From Streptomyces sp. S.PB5 (GTDB taxonomy: Bacteria; Actinomycetota; Actinomycetes; Streptomycetales; Streptomycetaceae), in NCBI RefSeq assembly GCF_030403745.1, contig NZ_JAQMWP010000003.1, forward strand, positions 496,001 through 560,000: a DNA stretch of 64,000 nt, given 5' to 3'. Positions 1-8,156 of this stretch are shown one piece after another. Position numbers and translations under genes: made by a program. The number at the start of each line of letters is the position of its first letter. The first letter of the stretch is position 1. The notes beneath the pieces are model-generated. The model did not search any database. It saw only the letters and a program-made list of their open reading frames with translations, and was not told the origin of the DNA.

Positions 1-421
1 TCTGACCCTCGACTGCGCGGACGCGCAGCTGGTCGCAGCGTTCTGGAAGACGGCCCTCGGCTACATCGACGAGCCGCCGCCTGCGCCCTTCGCCACGCGT
101 GCGGAGTGGCTCGCCCAGTTCGACCTGCCGGAGGACGAATCCGAGGGCGACGCGGCATGGCTGTGCGACCCCGACGGCGTCGGCCCGCGGCTGACCGTCC
201 TCAAGGTCCCGGAGCCCAAGAGAGTCAAGAACCGGCTGCACATGGACATCCGGGTGCCGGGGCACGGCAGCCCGCAGGAGCGGTGGACGCGGATCAGAGC
301 GGAGGCCGAGCGGCTGGCCGGGGCGGGCGGCAGGATCGTCGCGGAGTTCGACGGCCACCACGTGACGATGGCGGACCCGGAGGGCAACGAGTTCTGTGTG
401 GGTGCCGCCGCCTCCGGCTGA
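1..421 (+). CDS. VOC (glyoxalase-like) family protein, 5' end missing
   Basis: The reading frame enters from outside the window (first full codon at base 2) and stops with TGA at 419-421, leaving 139 residues. It opens with an LDCAD..LVAAFWKTALGY stretch, the usual beginning of a glyoxalase/bleomycin-resistance (VOC) domain. A second half-domain follows with LHMDIRVPG near residue 80 and DPEGNEFCVG near the C-terminus; the E of that last motif is the typical VOC metal ligand. Only a few N-terminal residues are probably lost. The substrate cannot be told. It converges on the GntR gene 30 bases downstream, so it is probably not part of the importer operon. Confidence 0.85.
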   Translation, partial: LTLDCADAQLVAAFWKTALGYIDEPPPAPFATRAEWLAQFDLPEDESEGDAAWLCDPDGVGPRLTVLKVPEPKRVKNRLHMDIRVPGHGSPQERWTRIRAEAERLAGAGGRIVAEFDGHHVTMADPEGNEFCVGAAASG

Positions 422-451
422 GCACCCGGCCTCACCGCGGCCCGCCCGCGT

Positions 452-1192
452 TCACTCCGCCGTCTTCCGGGCCAGCGCGTTGTTGTCCATCGAGTTGTGC
501 ACGCTGAAGCTCACCGCGTCCGAGCGGTAGCGGTCGTCCGACCACTCCACCGGGCGCCCCTCGCGGGTCGTCGTCACCCGGCGGACCCGCAGCAGCGGGC
601 TGGTGCGGCGGATCTCCAGGAGCTCCGCGTCCTGTGCGCCCGCCGCGACCGCGTCGATGACGTGCTCGCCGTAGGCGAAGACCAACCCCGTGTCGTCGTA
701 CAGGCGTTGGGTGACGGACGGGCAGTCGGGCTCGATGGACTCCACCGCGGGGGAGATCCAGCCGGCGTACACCGTCCGCTCCAGCAACACCGGCTCGCCG
801 TCCAGGCCGCGCACCCGCAGGACGTGCAACACGGGTGTGCCGACGCGCAGTTGGAGACGTACCGAGTCCTCCTGTGTCGCCGGACGGTACTCCTGGGCGA
901 CCACCTGTCCGGTCGCCTCCCGGCCCATCGCGCGCGCCCACTGGGCGAAGCTGCGGAGCTCCGCGAAGCTCTGGCTGCGGCGGCTGGCCAGGACCACGCG
1001 GCGGGCGCCCTGGCGGGAACCGATGAGGCCCTCGGCGGTCAGCGCGGCGACGGCCTGGCGGACCGTGCCGCGCGAGACGCCGTAGTGCGCCGCGAGGTCG
1101 GTCTCGGCGGGCAGCCGGCTGCCGACGGTGTACTCCTCGCGGTCGATCGCCCGGCGCAGTTCGTCGGCGATCTCCTCGTGTCGCGCCGGCAT
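452..1192 (-). CDS. GntR-family (HutC subfamily) transcriptional regulator
   Basis: 246 aa. An N-terminal GntR winged helix (residues about 5-70, with AHYGVSRGTVRQAV as the recognition helix region) is followed by a UTRA ligand-binding domain (about 90-235, with VLHVLRVRGLDGEPVLLE and LLRVRRVTTTREGRPVEWSD). This layout is that of the HutC group, which binds small effectors and usually represses an adjacent catabolic or uptake operon. It lies divergent from the ABC importer genes, and a perfect HutC-type inverted repeat lies at 1345-1362 in front of the lipoprotein gene. The start is an ATG preceded by AGGGGAACC. The effector is unknown. The arrangement recalls PhnR with the PhnSTUV phosphonate importer, but that is only an analogy. 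Confidence 0.92.
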   Translation of the reverse strand: MPARHEEIADELRRAIDREEYTVGSRLPAETDLAAHYGVSRGTVRQAVAALTAEGLIGSRQGARRVVLASRRSQSFAELRSFAQWARAMGREATGQVVAQEYRPATQEDSVRLQLRVGTPVLHVLRVRGLDGEPVLLERTVYAGWISPAVESIEPDCPSVTQRLYDDTGLVFAYGEHVIDAVAAGAQDAELLEIRRTSPLLRVRRVTTTREGRPVEWSDDRYRSDAVSFSVHNSMDNNALARKTAE

Positions 1193-1212
1193 GGTTCCCC
1201 TCTGAGTCGACT

Positions 1213-1224
1213 GCTGTGCACAGC
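1213..1224. promoter_or_regulatory. 12-bp perfect palindrome in divergent promoter region
   Basis: GCTGTGCACAGC is a perfect palindrome 21 bases upstream of the GntR start codon. It is flanked by two copies of AGTCGAC (1205-1211 and 1236-1242). It may be part of the regulator's own promoter or operator. There is no further evidence. Confidence 0.3.
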
Positions 1225-1344
1225 GTGACCAGCCTAGTCGACATCTCAGAGGTATCGAGGGCGAGCCGGATTGTGCGGGAATTCAAGGGTCAGCGTTTCG
1301 CCAGTGTTTACGAGCGTGACACCAGCGGCGGACTTACTGAGGCC

Positions 1345-1362
1345 AACTTGTTCAGACAAGTT
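1345..1362. promoter_or_regulatory. Probable operator of the adjacent HutC-type GntR regulator
   Basis: AACTTGT-TCAG-ACAAGTT is a perfect inverted repeat with 7-bp arms and a 4-bp centre, 46 bases upstream of the lipoprotein start. It has the TTGT..AGACAA core familiar from HutC/UTRA GntR operators. It sits between the divergent regulator and the importer operon, where a repressor site would be expected. Confidence 0.7.
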
Positions 1363-1407
1363 CTCTCTGCTTTGGCTCCTGCACCTCGCGCGTCCCCTGG
1401 AGAAGCC

Positions 1408-2553
1408 GTGACCGTGTCCCTGCCGAGAACAGCCGCCCTCGGCGTCATCGCCGCCCTTGCCCTGAGCGCCTGCGGCGCCGCCCCCGAGACCTCCTCGACC
1501 ACCGCCGACGGCAAGAACGCCGCCACCGCCACCTCCGCCGCCGACCTCGGCGGACTCGACGCCCTGGTGAAGGCCGCCAAGGCGGAGGGCACGCTCAACG
1601 CCATCGCGCTGCCCCGCGACTGGGCCAACTACGGAGCCCTCATCGACGGCTTCCAGAAGAAGTACGGCATCAAGGTCGCCGTCGAGAACCCCGACGGCTC
1701 CAGCCAGGACGAGATCAACGCCGTGACGTCCCGGAAGGGGCAGGACCGCGCCCCCGACGTGCTCGACCTCGGCAGCTCGTTCGCGATCAGCGCGGCCCAG
1801 CAGGGGCTGCTCGCGCCCTACAAGGTGGCGTCCTTCGCGGACATCCCCGACGGGCAGAAGGACGCACAGGCCCGCTGGTACAACGACTACGGCGGCTACA
1901 TCTCCATCGGCTGCGACGCGAAGCGGGTCAAGGCCTGCCCCACCACCTTCGCCGACCTCCTCAAGCCGCAGTACAAGGGCCAGGTCGCCCTCAACGGCAA
2001 CCCCACCAAGTCCGGTTCGGCCTTCGGCGGCGTCTGGGCGGCCGCGCTCGCGAGCGGCGGCTCCTTCGACGACATCCAGCCCGGCCTCGACTTCTTCAAG
2101 AAGCTGAAGAAGAACGGCAACTACACGCCCGTCGAGGCGACCCCGGCCACCGTCGAGAAGGGCGAGACGCCCATCACCATCGACTGGGACTACCTCAACG
2201 CCGGGTACGCCGACGAGTTCAAGTCCAAGGGCGTCGACTGGAAGGTGTCGGTGCCGGGCGACGGCAAGTTCTCCCAGTACTACTCCCAGGCCATCAACAA
2301 GGACGCCCCGCACCCGGCGGCCGCCCGCCTGTGGCAGGAGTACCTCTACAGCGCCGAGGGCCAGAACCTGTGGCTCGCGGGATACGCCCGCCCGGCCCTG
2401 ATGACCGCCATGGAGAAGGCCGGCACCCTCGACAAGACCGCCGCCGCCAAGCTGCCCGAGGTCTCCGGCACCCCGGCCTTCCCGACCGAGGCCCAGCAGA
2501 ACAAGGCCAAGACGGTCCTCGGCGAGGGCTGGGCGAAGGCCGTCTCCGGATGA
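1408..2553 (+). CDS. ABC transporter substrate-binding lipoprotein
   Basis: 381 aa from a GTG start with GGAGA 5 bases upstream; longer in-frame starts reach back across the operator and are not used here. The signal peptide ends in the lipobox ALSAC (Cys about residue 22), so the protein is exported and lipid-anchored outside the membrane. The mature part is a periplasmic-binding type 2 fold of the iron/spermidine/2-aminoethylphosphonate group (MALVKAAKAEGTLN-like opening, VLDLGSSFA, ITIDWDYLNAG, SAEGQNLWLAGYARP). It is the first gene of a tightly coupled operon with two permeases, an ATPase and a phosphatase/phosphodiesterase fusion, and its stop overlaps the next start as ATGA. The ligand is unknown; the enzyme at the end of the operon suggests a phosphate ester or phosphonate. 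Confidence 0.9.
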   Translation: MTVSLPRTAALGVIAALALSACGAAPETSSTTADGKNAATATSAADLGGLDALVKAAKAEGTLNAIALPRDWANYGALIDGFQKKYGIKVAVENPDGSSQDEINAVTSRKGQDRAPDVLDLGSSFAISAAQQGLLAPYKVASFADIPDGQKDAQARWYNDYGGYISIGCDAKRVKACPTTFADLLKPQYKGQVALNGNPTKSGSAFGGVWAAALASGGSFDDIQPGLDFFKKLKKNGNYTPVEATPATVEKGETPITIDWDYLNAGYADEFKSKGVDWKVSVPGDGKFSQYYSQAINKDAPHPAAARLWQEYLYSAEGQNLWLAGYARPALMTAMEKAGTLDKTAAAKLPEVSGTPAFPTEAQQNKAKTVLGEGWAKAVSG

Positions 2554-3434
2554 CGGCCACCGCCGTACGGGTGGACTCGGCGCCGACCGCTGCGGTGAAG
2601 CGGCGGCGCCGGTCCCTCGGCTGGCTTCCCGTGCTGCCGCTGCTCGTCTTCACCGCTGCCGCCTTCGGGCTGCCGGCCTGGGCCATCCTGGACGGGGCGT
2701 TCACGGCGAAGGCCACGGGCGCGTTCAGCACGGCCAACCTGACGGCCTCGGTGCAGGGCGCCTACCTCACCGCCCTCCTCGGCAGCGTCAAGCTGTCCGC
2801 CGTGTCCGCCGTCCTCGCGGCCGCCCTCGGACTGCCGCTCGCCCAGGCCGTGGTGACCTCCCGGCACCGTGCCTTCCGCGAGGCCGTGCTCACCGCCTCC
2901 GGCGTCCTCGCCAACTTCGGCGGTGTCCCCCTGGCCTTCGCCTTCGTCGCCACGCTCGGCAACGCCGGTGTGCTGACCCGCCACCTGGGCCTGACGGACA
3001 AGGGCTGGGACCTGTACAGCTTCTGGGGACTGGTGATCGTCTACCTGTACTTCCTCATCCCGCTGATGGTCCTCACCATCACCCCGGCCCTGGAGGGGCT
3101 GCGCGTCCAGTGGCGCGAGGCGGCGCAGAACAACGGGGCCACCTCCGTGCAGTACTGGCGGCACGTGGCCCTTCCCGTCCTCGCACCCTCGCTGCTCGGC
3201 GGGCTCGTGCTGCTCTTCGGCACCGCCTTCGCCGCGTACGCCACCGCCGCCGCGATCGTGGGCAGCTCGATCCCGCTGATCACCCTCCAGATCGCCGACG
3301 CGCTCTCCGGCAACGTGCTGGTGGGCCAGGAGAACGTGGCGCTCGCCCTCAGCCTCGACATGGTCCTCATCGCGGGCCTCGTCATGGCCGTGTATCTGCC
3401 CCTTCAGCGAAGGAGCGCCCGATGGCTCGCCTGA
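2550..3434 (+). CDS. ABC transporter permease (first of pair)
   Basis: 294 aa. The ATG overlaps the stop of the lipoprotein gene (ATGA), so translation is coupled. About six membrane segments are visible, the first at residues 25-45 after an arginine-rich cytoplasmic tail (KRRRRS). The EAA loop that contacts the ATPase is clear: EAAQNNGATSVQYWRHVALPVL in the second half. The family is the BPD_transp_1 type used by spermidine/putrescine, iron and phosphonate importers. It should form a heterodimer with the next gene product. Confidence 0.92.
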   Translation: MTATAVRVDSAPTAAVKRRRRSLGWLPVLPLLVFTAAAFGLPAWAILDGAFTAKATGAFSTANLTASVQGAYLTALLGSVKLSAVSAVLAAALGLPLAQAVVTSRHRAFREAVLTASGVLANFGGVPLAFAFVATLGNAGVLTRHLGLTDKGWDLYSFWGLVIVYLYFLIPLMVLTITPALEGLRVQWREAAQNNGATSVQYWRHVALPVLAPSLLGGLVLLFGTAFAAYATAAAIVGSSIPLITLQIADALSGNVLVGQENVALALSLDMVLIAGLVMAVYLPLQRRSARWLA

Positions 3435-4234
3435 ACCTGTGGCGGTGGGGCGTGTACGGCCTCGCCGGGCTGTACTTCCTGGTGCCGCTCGCCGCGTCGA
3501 TCGTCTTCTCGGTCGACGTGCCGGGGCAGGGGATCGTCTTCGACGCCTACACCCAGATCTTCTCCACCGACGGCTTCGTCTCCAGCCTGCTGCTCTCGCT
3601 GGAACTGGCCCTCGCCACCATCGTCGTGGTCCTGCTGCTGATGGTGCCCGCCACGGTCGCCCTGCGGCTCGGGGCACCCCGGCTGCGGCCGGTCGTCGAG
3701 GTGGTGTGCTCACTGCCGCTGGTCGTGCCGCCGATCGCGTTCGTCGCCGGGATCATCACGGTCCTGAAGTGGGGCCCCGAGCATCTCTCGCGCACCCCGC
3801 TCTTCCAGACCTTCGTGGCCATCCAGAACCCCGATTTCCCCGTCGTACTGGTCCTGGCCTACGTCGTGATGGCGCTGCCCTTCGTCTACCGCGCCCTGGA
3901 CGCCGGGCTCCGGGCCGTCGACGTCCGCACCCTCGTCGAGGCCGCCCGGAGCTGCGGGGCGAGCTGGCCGCAGGCTCTGGTCCAGGCAGTGCTGCCCAAT
4001 CTGCGCGGCGCTCTCCTCAACTCCTCCTTCCTCACGCTGGCGCTGGTGCTCGGTGAGTTCACGGTCGCCCAGCTGCTCGGCTTCCAGCCCTTCGCCGTGT
4101 GGATCGTGAACGTCAGCGGCTCGCAGGCCCAGCTCTCCGTCGCCGTGTCCGTGCTCAGCCTGCTGGTGACGTGGGCGCTGCTCCTCGTCCTGGCCGGCCT
4201 CGGCGGACGCGCCCGTACTACTTCCCGGGGATGA
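3422..4234 (+). CDS. ABC transporter permease (second of pair)
   Basis: 270 aa, ATG start inside the last 13 bases of the upstream permease gene, with AAGGAG just ahead. Six membrane segments are likely. The EAA motif reads EAARSCGASWPQALVQAVLPNL. It is shorter than its partner by a cytoplasmic N-terminal tail. It is the second half of the membrane channel of this importer. Confidence 0.92.
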   Translation: MARLNLWRWGVYGLAGLYFLVPLAASIVFSVDVPGQGIVFDAYTQIFSTDGFVSSLLLSLELALATIVVVLLLMVPATVALRLGAPRLRPVVEVVCSLPLVVPPIAFVAGIITVLKWGPEHLSRTPLFQTFVAIQNPDFPVVLVLAYVVMALPFVYRALDAGLRAVDVRTLVEAARSCGASWPQALVQAVLPNLRGALLNSSFLTLALVLGEFTVAQLLGFQPFAVWIVNVSGSQAQLSVAVSVLSLLVTWALLLVLAGLGGRARTTSRG

Positions 4235-4238
4235 ACCA

Positions 4239-5297
4239 ATGAAGACGCTCGACCATGCGGCCACCGTCGAATTCCGGGGTCTCAGAAGGGAGTTCGGGCC
4301 GACCGTCGCCCTCGACGGACTCGACCTGACCGTCGCGCCGGGCGAACTCCTCGCCCTGCTCGGCCCCTCCGGCTGCGGCAAGACCACCGCGCTGCGCATG
4401 CTCGCCGGGTTCGAACACCCCGACTCCGGGGAGGTGCTGGTGGACGGCGAGGACGTCACGGGCGTGCCCGCCCATCGCCGGGACGCCGGGATGGTGTTCC
4501 AGTCGTACAGCCTCTTCCCGCATCTCGACGCGGTCGACAACGTGGCCTTCGGACTGCGGATGCGGAAGGTGCGCGCGGCCGAACGGCGGGCGCGCGCCGC
4601 GGAGTTGCTGGAACTGGTCGGTCTCGGCGACAAGGGCGGGCGGTACCCGCACCAGCTGTCCGGCGGGCAGCAGCAGCGGGTCGCCCTGGCCCGGGCACTC
4701 GCCCTGCGGCCCCGGGTGCTGCTGCTGGACGAGCCGTTGTCGGCGCTCGACGCCAAGGTGCGGCTCACCCTGCGCGAGGAGATCCGGCGGCTCCAGCAGG
4801 AGCTCGGGATCACCACCCTGTTCGTGACCCATGACCAGGAGGAGGCCCTGTCGATGGCGGACCGGGTCGCCGTGATGCATGCCGGGCGGCTCGAACAGTG
4901 CGCGGCTCCCGCGGAGTTGTACGGCCGGCCCGCCACCGCCTTCGTCGCCGAGTTCGTGGGCACGATGAGCCGGATCCCGGGGCGGCTGTCCGACGGAGTG
5001 GTCGACGTGCTCGGGCAGCGGTTGCCCGCCGACGGGAGCGTGCCCTTGGCGACCGAGGTGGATGTGCTGGTGCGGCCCGAGTCCGTGCGGGTGAGCGCCG
5101 AGGACGACGGCAAGGCGCGGGTGCTCGCCACGTCCTTCCTCGGGGCGGCCGTCCGGGTCACCGTCCGGCTGGCCGACGGCACCGAGGTCAAGGCCGATCT
5201 GCCCGCGCACGAGGCCGCCGGACTCGGCGCGGGGGCCGCGGTGAGCGTGTCGCTGCCGGAGCGGCCGGTGCTGGTCGCCGAACGGAGCTCGCTGTGA
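4239..5297 (+). CDS. ABC transporter ATP-binding protein
   Basis: 352 aa. It has all nucleotide-binding motifs: Walker A GPSGCGKTT (about residues 43-51), Q-loop VFQSYSLFPH, signature LSGGQQQRVALARAL, Walker B VLLLDEPLSALD and the switch His in FVTHDQEEAL. A C-terminal TOBE/OB-type domain (about 250-350) is typical of PotA/FbpC/MalK-like importer ATPases. The start lies 4 bases after the permease stop. It drives the importer and is followed with a 4-base GTGA overlap by the HAD-EEP gene, so all five genes appear co-translated. Confidence 0.95.
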   Translation: MKTLDHAATVEFRGLRREFGPTVALDGLDLTVAPGELLALLGPSGCGKTTALRMLAGFEHPDSGEVLVDGEDVTGVPAHRRDAGMVFQSYSLFPHLDAVDNVAFGLRMRKVRAAERRARAAELLELVGLGDKGGRYPHQLSGGQQQRVALARALALRPRVLLLDEPLSALDAKVRLTLREEIRRLQQELGITTLFVTHDQEEALSMADRVAVMHAGRLEQCAAPAELYGRPATAFVAEFVGTMSRIPGRLSDGVVDVLGQRLPADGSVPLATEVDVLVRPESVRVSAEDDGKARVLATSFLGAAVRVTVRLADGTEVKADLPAHEAAGLGAGAAVSVSLPERPVLVAERSSL

Positions 5298-6721
5298 GCC
5301 GACTCCCGCTCCAGGCCGTGCTGTTCGACATGGACGGCACGCTCGTCGACACCGAGCGGCTGTGGTGGGCGGCGGTGGAACAGGTGGCCGGGCGGACCCT
5401 GACCGAGGCGGACCGTCCGGAGGTGCTGGGACGCGCGGTCGAGCACACCGCCGGCTGGCTGGCCGCGGCGACGGGCACCCCGGCCGCGGAACTCGCCGAC
5501 GCGCTCCACGCGGAGTTCGAAGGGCGCGTCCGCACCGGCATCGTGCCCCGCCCCGGCGCGCTCGCCCTCCTCGACGCCCTGGCCCACGAGGGCGTACCCG
5601 TCGCACTGGTCACCGCCTCACCCCGGGCCGTGGCCGACACGGTGCTCGAAGCGCTCGGTGCGAGCCGCTTCGCGGTGTCCGTCACGGCCGACGACACCGA
5701 GAGCACCAAACCCGCGCCCGATCCCTACCTCGCCGCCTGCCGTCTGCTGGGTGCCGACCCCGCGGCCTGCGTCGCCGTGGAGGACACCGAGACCGGCGTC
5801 GCCTCCGCAGAGGCGGCGGGCTGCGCGGTGCTCGCGGTGCCTTCCCTCGCGCCGATCGGGGCGGCGCCGGGCCGGACCGTCCTGGCCAGCCTGGAGGACG
5901 TCACCCCTTCGACCCTGCGCGCCCTGCTGCCGTACCGCCTCCGGGTCATGACCTGGAACCTCTGGTGCGGCGGCACCAAGGTCGACGACCACCGGGCCAA
6001 GCAGCTCAAGGTCATCGCCGAGACCGGGGTGGACGTGGTCGGGCTGCAGGAGACGTACGGGACTGCCGCGCAGGAGCTCGCCGAGGCGCTCGGCTGGCAC
6101 CACCACCGGGCCGGGGAGAACCTCGGCGTCATCAGCCGGCATCCGATCACGGAGACCTTCGGCGATCCGGACGTGGGCTTCTACGGGGCGGCGGGTGCCC
6201 GGATCCGGGTGGCCGAGGGCGCCGAGGTGGACGTATGGACGGTTCACCTGGACTACGCGGAGTACGGGCCCTATGTGAGGTCGGCGGAGCACGAGGGGGT
6301 ACGGCTGTCCCAGATGCGGGACGCCCTGGGCCGGCTCGGCGACTCCGGGCCCGTCGTCCTCGTCGGGGACTTCAACACCCCCTCCCACCTGGACTGGCCG
6401 GACATCGAGTGGCCGGTCACCAAGGCGGCCGAGGACGCGGGCCTGGCCGACTCCTACCGCCAGGCCCACCCCGACCCCGTGCGGGCGCCCGGACACACCT
6501 GGTCGCCGATCCACGCCGGGCGCGAGGACGGCGGCGACGGCCCGGAGCCACAGGACCGTATCGACTTCGTCCTGCACCGGGGACTGCGGGTGCTCGATTC
6601 CCGGACCCACGTCAGCGGCACCCCCCGGACCTGGCCGGACGTCGAGGACAACGACTGGCCGTCCGACCACGCCGCCGTGATCACCACATTTTCACTGGGC
6701 AGCGGGCCGGGAACTGCCTAA
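5294..6721 (+). CDS. HAD phosphatase fused to EEP phosphodiesterase/phosphatase
   Basis: 475 aa from a GTG that overlaps the ATPase stop (GTGA). Residues 7-213 form a HAD hydrolase of the beta-phosphoglucomutase-like type: motif I DMDGTLVD (12-19), a Thr in LVTAS (about 105-110), the Lys in STKPAPDP (about 138) and the acidic motif VEDTETG (162-168). With no obvious linker, residues 216-470 form an endonuclease/exonuclease/phosphatase domain with its active-site residues present: MTWN, LQET, TVHLD, GDFN, DRID and SDHA. Both catalytic sites look intact, so the protein may remove a phosphodiester and then a phosphomonoester. Its place at the end of an importer operon suggests it processes the imported compound inside the cell. 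No signal peptide is seen. The substrate is unknown. Confidence 0.88.
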   Translation: MSRLPLQAVLFDMDGTLVDTERLWWAAVEQVAGRTLTEADRPEVLGRAVEHTAGWLAAATGTPAAELADALHAEFEGRVRTGIVPRPGALALLDALAHEGVPVALVTASPRAVADTVLEALGASRFAVSVTADDTESTKPAPDPYLAACRLLGADPAACVAVEDTETGVASAEAAGCAVLAVPSLAPIGAAPGRTVLASLEDVTPSTLRALLPYRLRVMTWNLWCGGTKVDDHRAKQLKVIAETGVDVVGLQETYGTAAQELAEALGWHHHRAGENLGVISRHPITETFGDPDVGFYGAAGARIRVAEGAEVDVWTVHLDYAEYGPYVRSAEHEGVRLSQMRDALGRLGDSGPVVLVGDFNTPSHLDWPDIEWPVTKAAEDAGLADSYRQAHPDPVRAPGHTWSPIHAGREDGGDGPEPQDRIDFVLHRGLRVLDSRTHVSGTPRTWPDVEDNDWPSDHAAVITTFSLGSGPGTA

Positions 6722-6827
6722 CATCGGCGTCATGACCTGGCGACATTGATCCACCAGCCGTGCCTCCCGAGGGCCGCCTCGGACGCCGTACCGACGACGT
6801 CCGAATCCGCCCCTCCGGGAAGGCCTC

Positions 6828-8039
6828 ATGTCACTCTCACGCACACGCGTGCCTGCGACCGGCATCCGCCGGCTGACGACCACGCTGTACGGCTACGCGT
6901 TCCTCGACGACTTCGTCCTGTTCTACCCGGTGTACGCGCTGCTGTTCGCGGACACCGGTATGTCGCTCTGGGAGATCTCCTCCCTGTTCGCCCTCTGGTC
7001 GATCACCGCCGTCGTGCTGGAGGTGCCCTCCGGCGCCCTGGCCGACGCCGTCTCCCGCCGGCTGCTGCTGTGGGTCGGCCCGCTGTTCAACGCCGTCGGC
7101 TTCGCGCTGTGGGTGATCGTCCCGTCGTACTGGGCCTTCGCGCTCGGTTTCGTCCTGTGGGGCGTCGGCGGAGCGCTCTGCTCCGGTTCGCTGGAGGCGC
7201 TGGCCTACGACGAGCTGGAGCGGCTCGGGGCCGCCGACCGGTACGCACGCGTGATGGGGCGGGTCAGGGCGGCACGGCTGGCCGCCACCATGGCGTCGAT
7301 CGGGCTCGCCGGGCCGGTGTTCGCGCTGGGCGGCTATCCGGTCGTGGGCGCGGCCAGCGTCCTCGCCTGCGTACTGGCCGCCCTGGCGGCCACCCGGCTC
7401 CCGGAGCACCGCGCGGGGCGGGAGCCGGGCGGCGACGGCTGGTGGGCGACCCTGCGGACCGGGCTCTGGGAGGCGCGCGGGAACCGTTCCGTCCGTGGTG
7501 CCCTGCTGCTGATCCCGGCCGTCGCCGCGGTGTGGGGCGCGCTCGACGAGTACACGCCCCTGCTGGCCCGGGACACCGGCGTGGCCGAGGCGACCGTGCC
7601 CTATCTGATCCTGCTCGTCTGGACGCTCGTCACCGCGGCGAGCCTGCTGGCCGGACCTGCCGAACGCCTCGGCACCACCGGCATGGCGTGGCTGCTGGCA
7701 GGCTCCGCGCTGGCGATGGCCGTAGGCGCCGCGGTCCGCACCCCGGCCGGGATCGCGCTCGTGGGCCTCGCCTTCGGGGGCTTCCAGCTGGCGGAGGTCC
7801 TCGCCGACGTGCGCCTTCAGCACCGCATCGACGACGCCCGCCGGGCCACGCTCACCTCGGTGGCGAGCCTGGGCACCGAACTCCTGACGGTCGTCACGTT
7901 CGCGGCGTACGCCCTGCTCGGCGCGCGGGCCGCGCACAGCACCGTCTTCGTGATCCTCGCGGTGCCCTACCTGGTCACCGCCCTGGCCCTGACCGGCCGA
8001 CGCAACGAATCGCCGCCCAAGCCGCCTCGTGCGCAATGA
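6828..8039 (+). CDS. MFS transporter
   Basis: 403 aa with about 12 hydrophobic segments and the usual central loop (around residues 190-215). The N-terminal half reads YGYAFLDDFVLFYPVYALLF, and the loop after helix 2 holds GALADAVSRR, the MFS motif A position. It resembles the drug-efflux-like permeases common in actinomycetes. The ATG has GGGAAGG 5 bases upstream. The 106-base gap after the importer operon suggests a separate promoter. The davA-like gene follows after 117 bases, so a role in moving the amidase/oxidase substrate is possible but unproven. Confidence 0.88.
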   Translation: MSLSRTRVPATGIRRLTTTLYGYAFLDDFVLFYPVYALLFADTGMSLWEISSLFALWSITAVVLEVPSGALADAVSRRLLLWVGPLFNAVGFALWVIVPSYWAFALGFVLWGVGGALCSGSLEALAYDELERLGAADRYARVMGRVRAARLAATMASIGLAGPVFALGGYPVVGAASVLACVLAALAATRLPEHRAGREPGGDGWWATLRTGLWEARGNRSVRGALLLIPAVAAVWGALDEYTPLLARDTGVAEATVPYLILLVWTLVTAASLLAGPAERLGTTGMAWLLAGSALAMAVGAAVRTPAGIALVGLAFGGFQLAEVLADVRLQHRIDDARRATLTSVASLGTELLTVVTFAAYALLGARAAHSTVFVILAVPYLVTALALTGRRNESPPKPPRAQ

Positions 8040-8156
8040 ACCGCTCACCGGCGCGCAACGGCTCCTTCTTGTCCGGCCTGGTCAGCCGCCCGTACCGTCT
8101 AGAGGGCCTCTTGGACGGCCTCCACAACCACCCCTTCCGCCCGGTGAGGATCACGC

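Noticed and set aside
1216..1407. Longer N-terminus for the substrate-binding lipoprotein
   Set aside because: It would cover the GntR operator and place 64 residues before the signal peptide; the lipobox Cys is best placed from GTG 1408.
4898..5293. Extended start for the HAD-EEP protein
   Set aside because: It overlaps the end of the ATPase gene. GTG 5294 gives the usual HAD N-terminus and a GTGA coupling.
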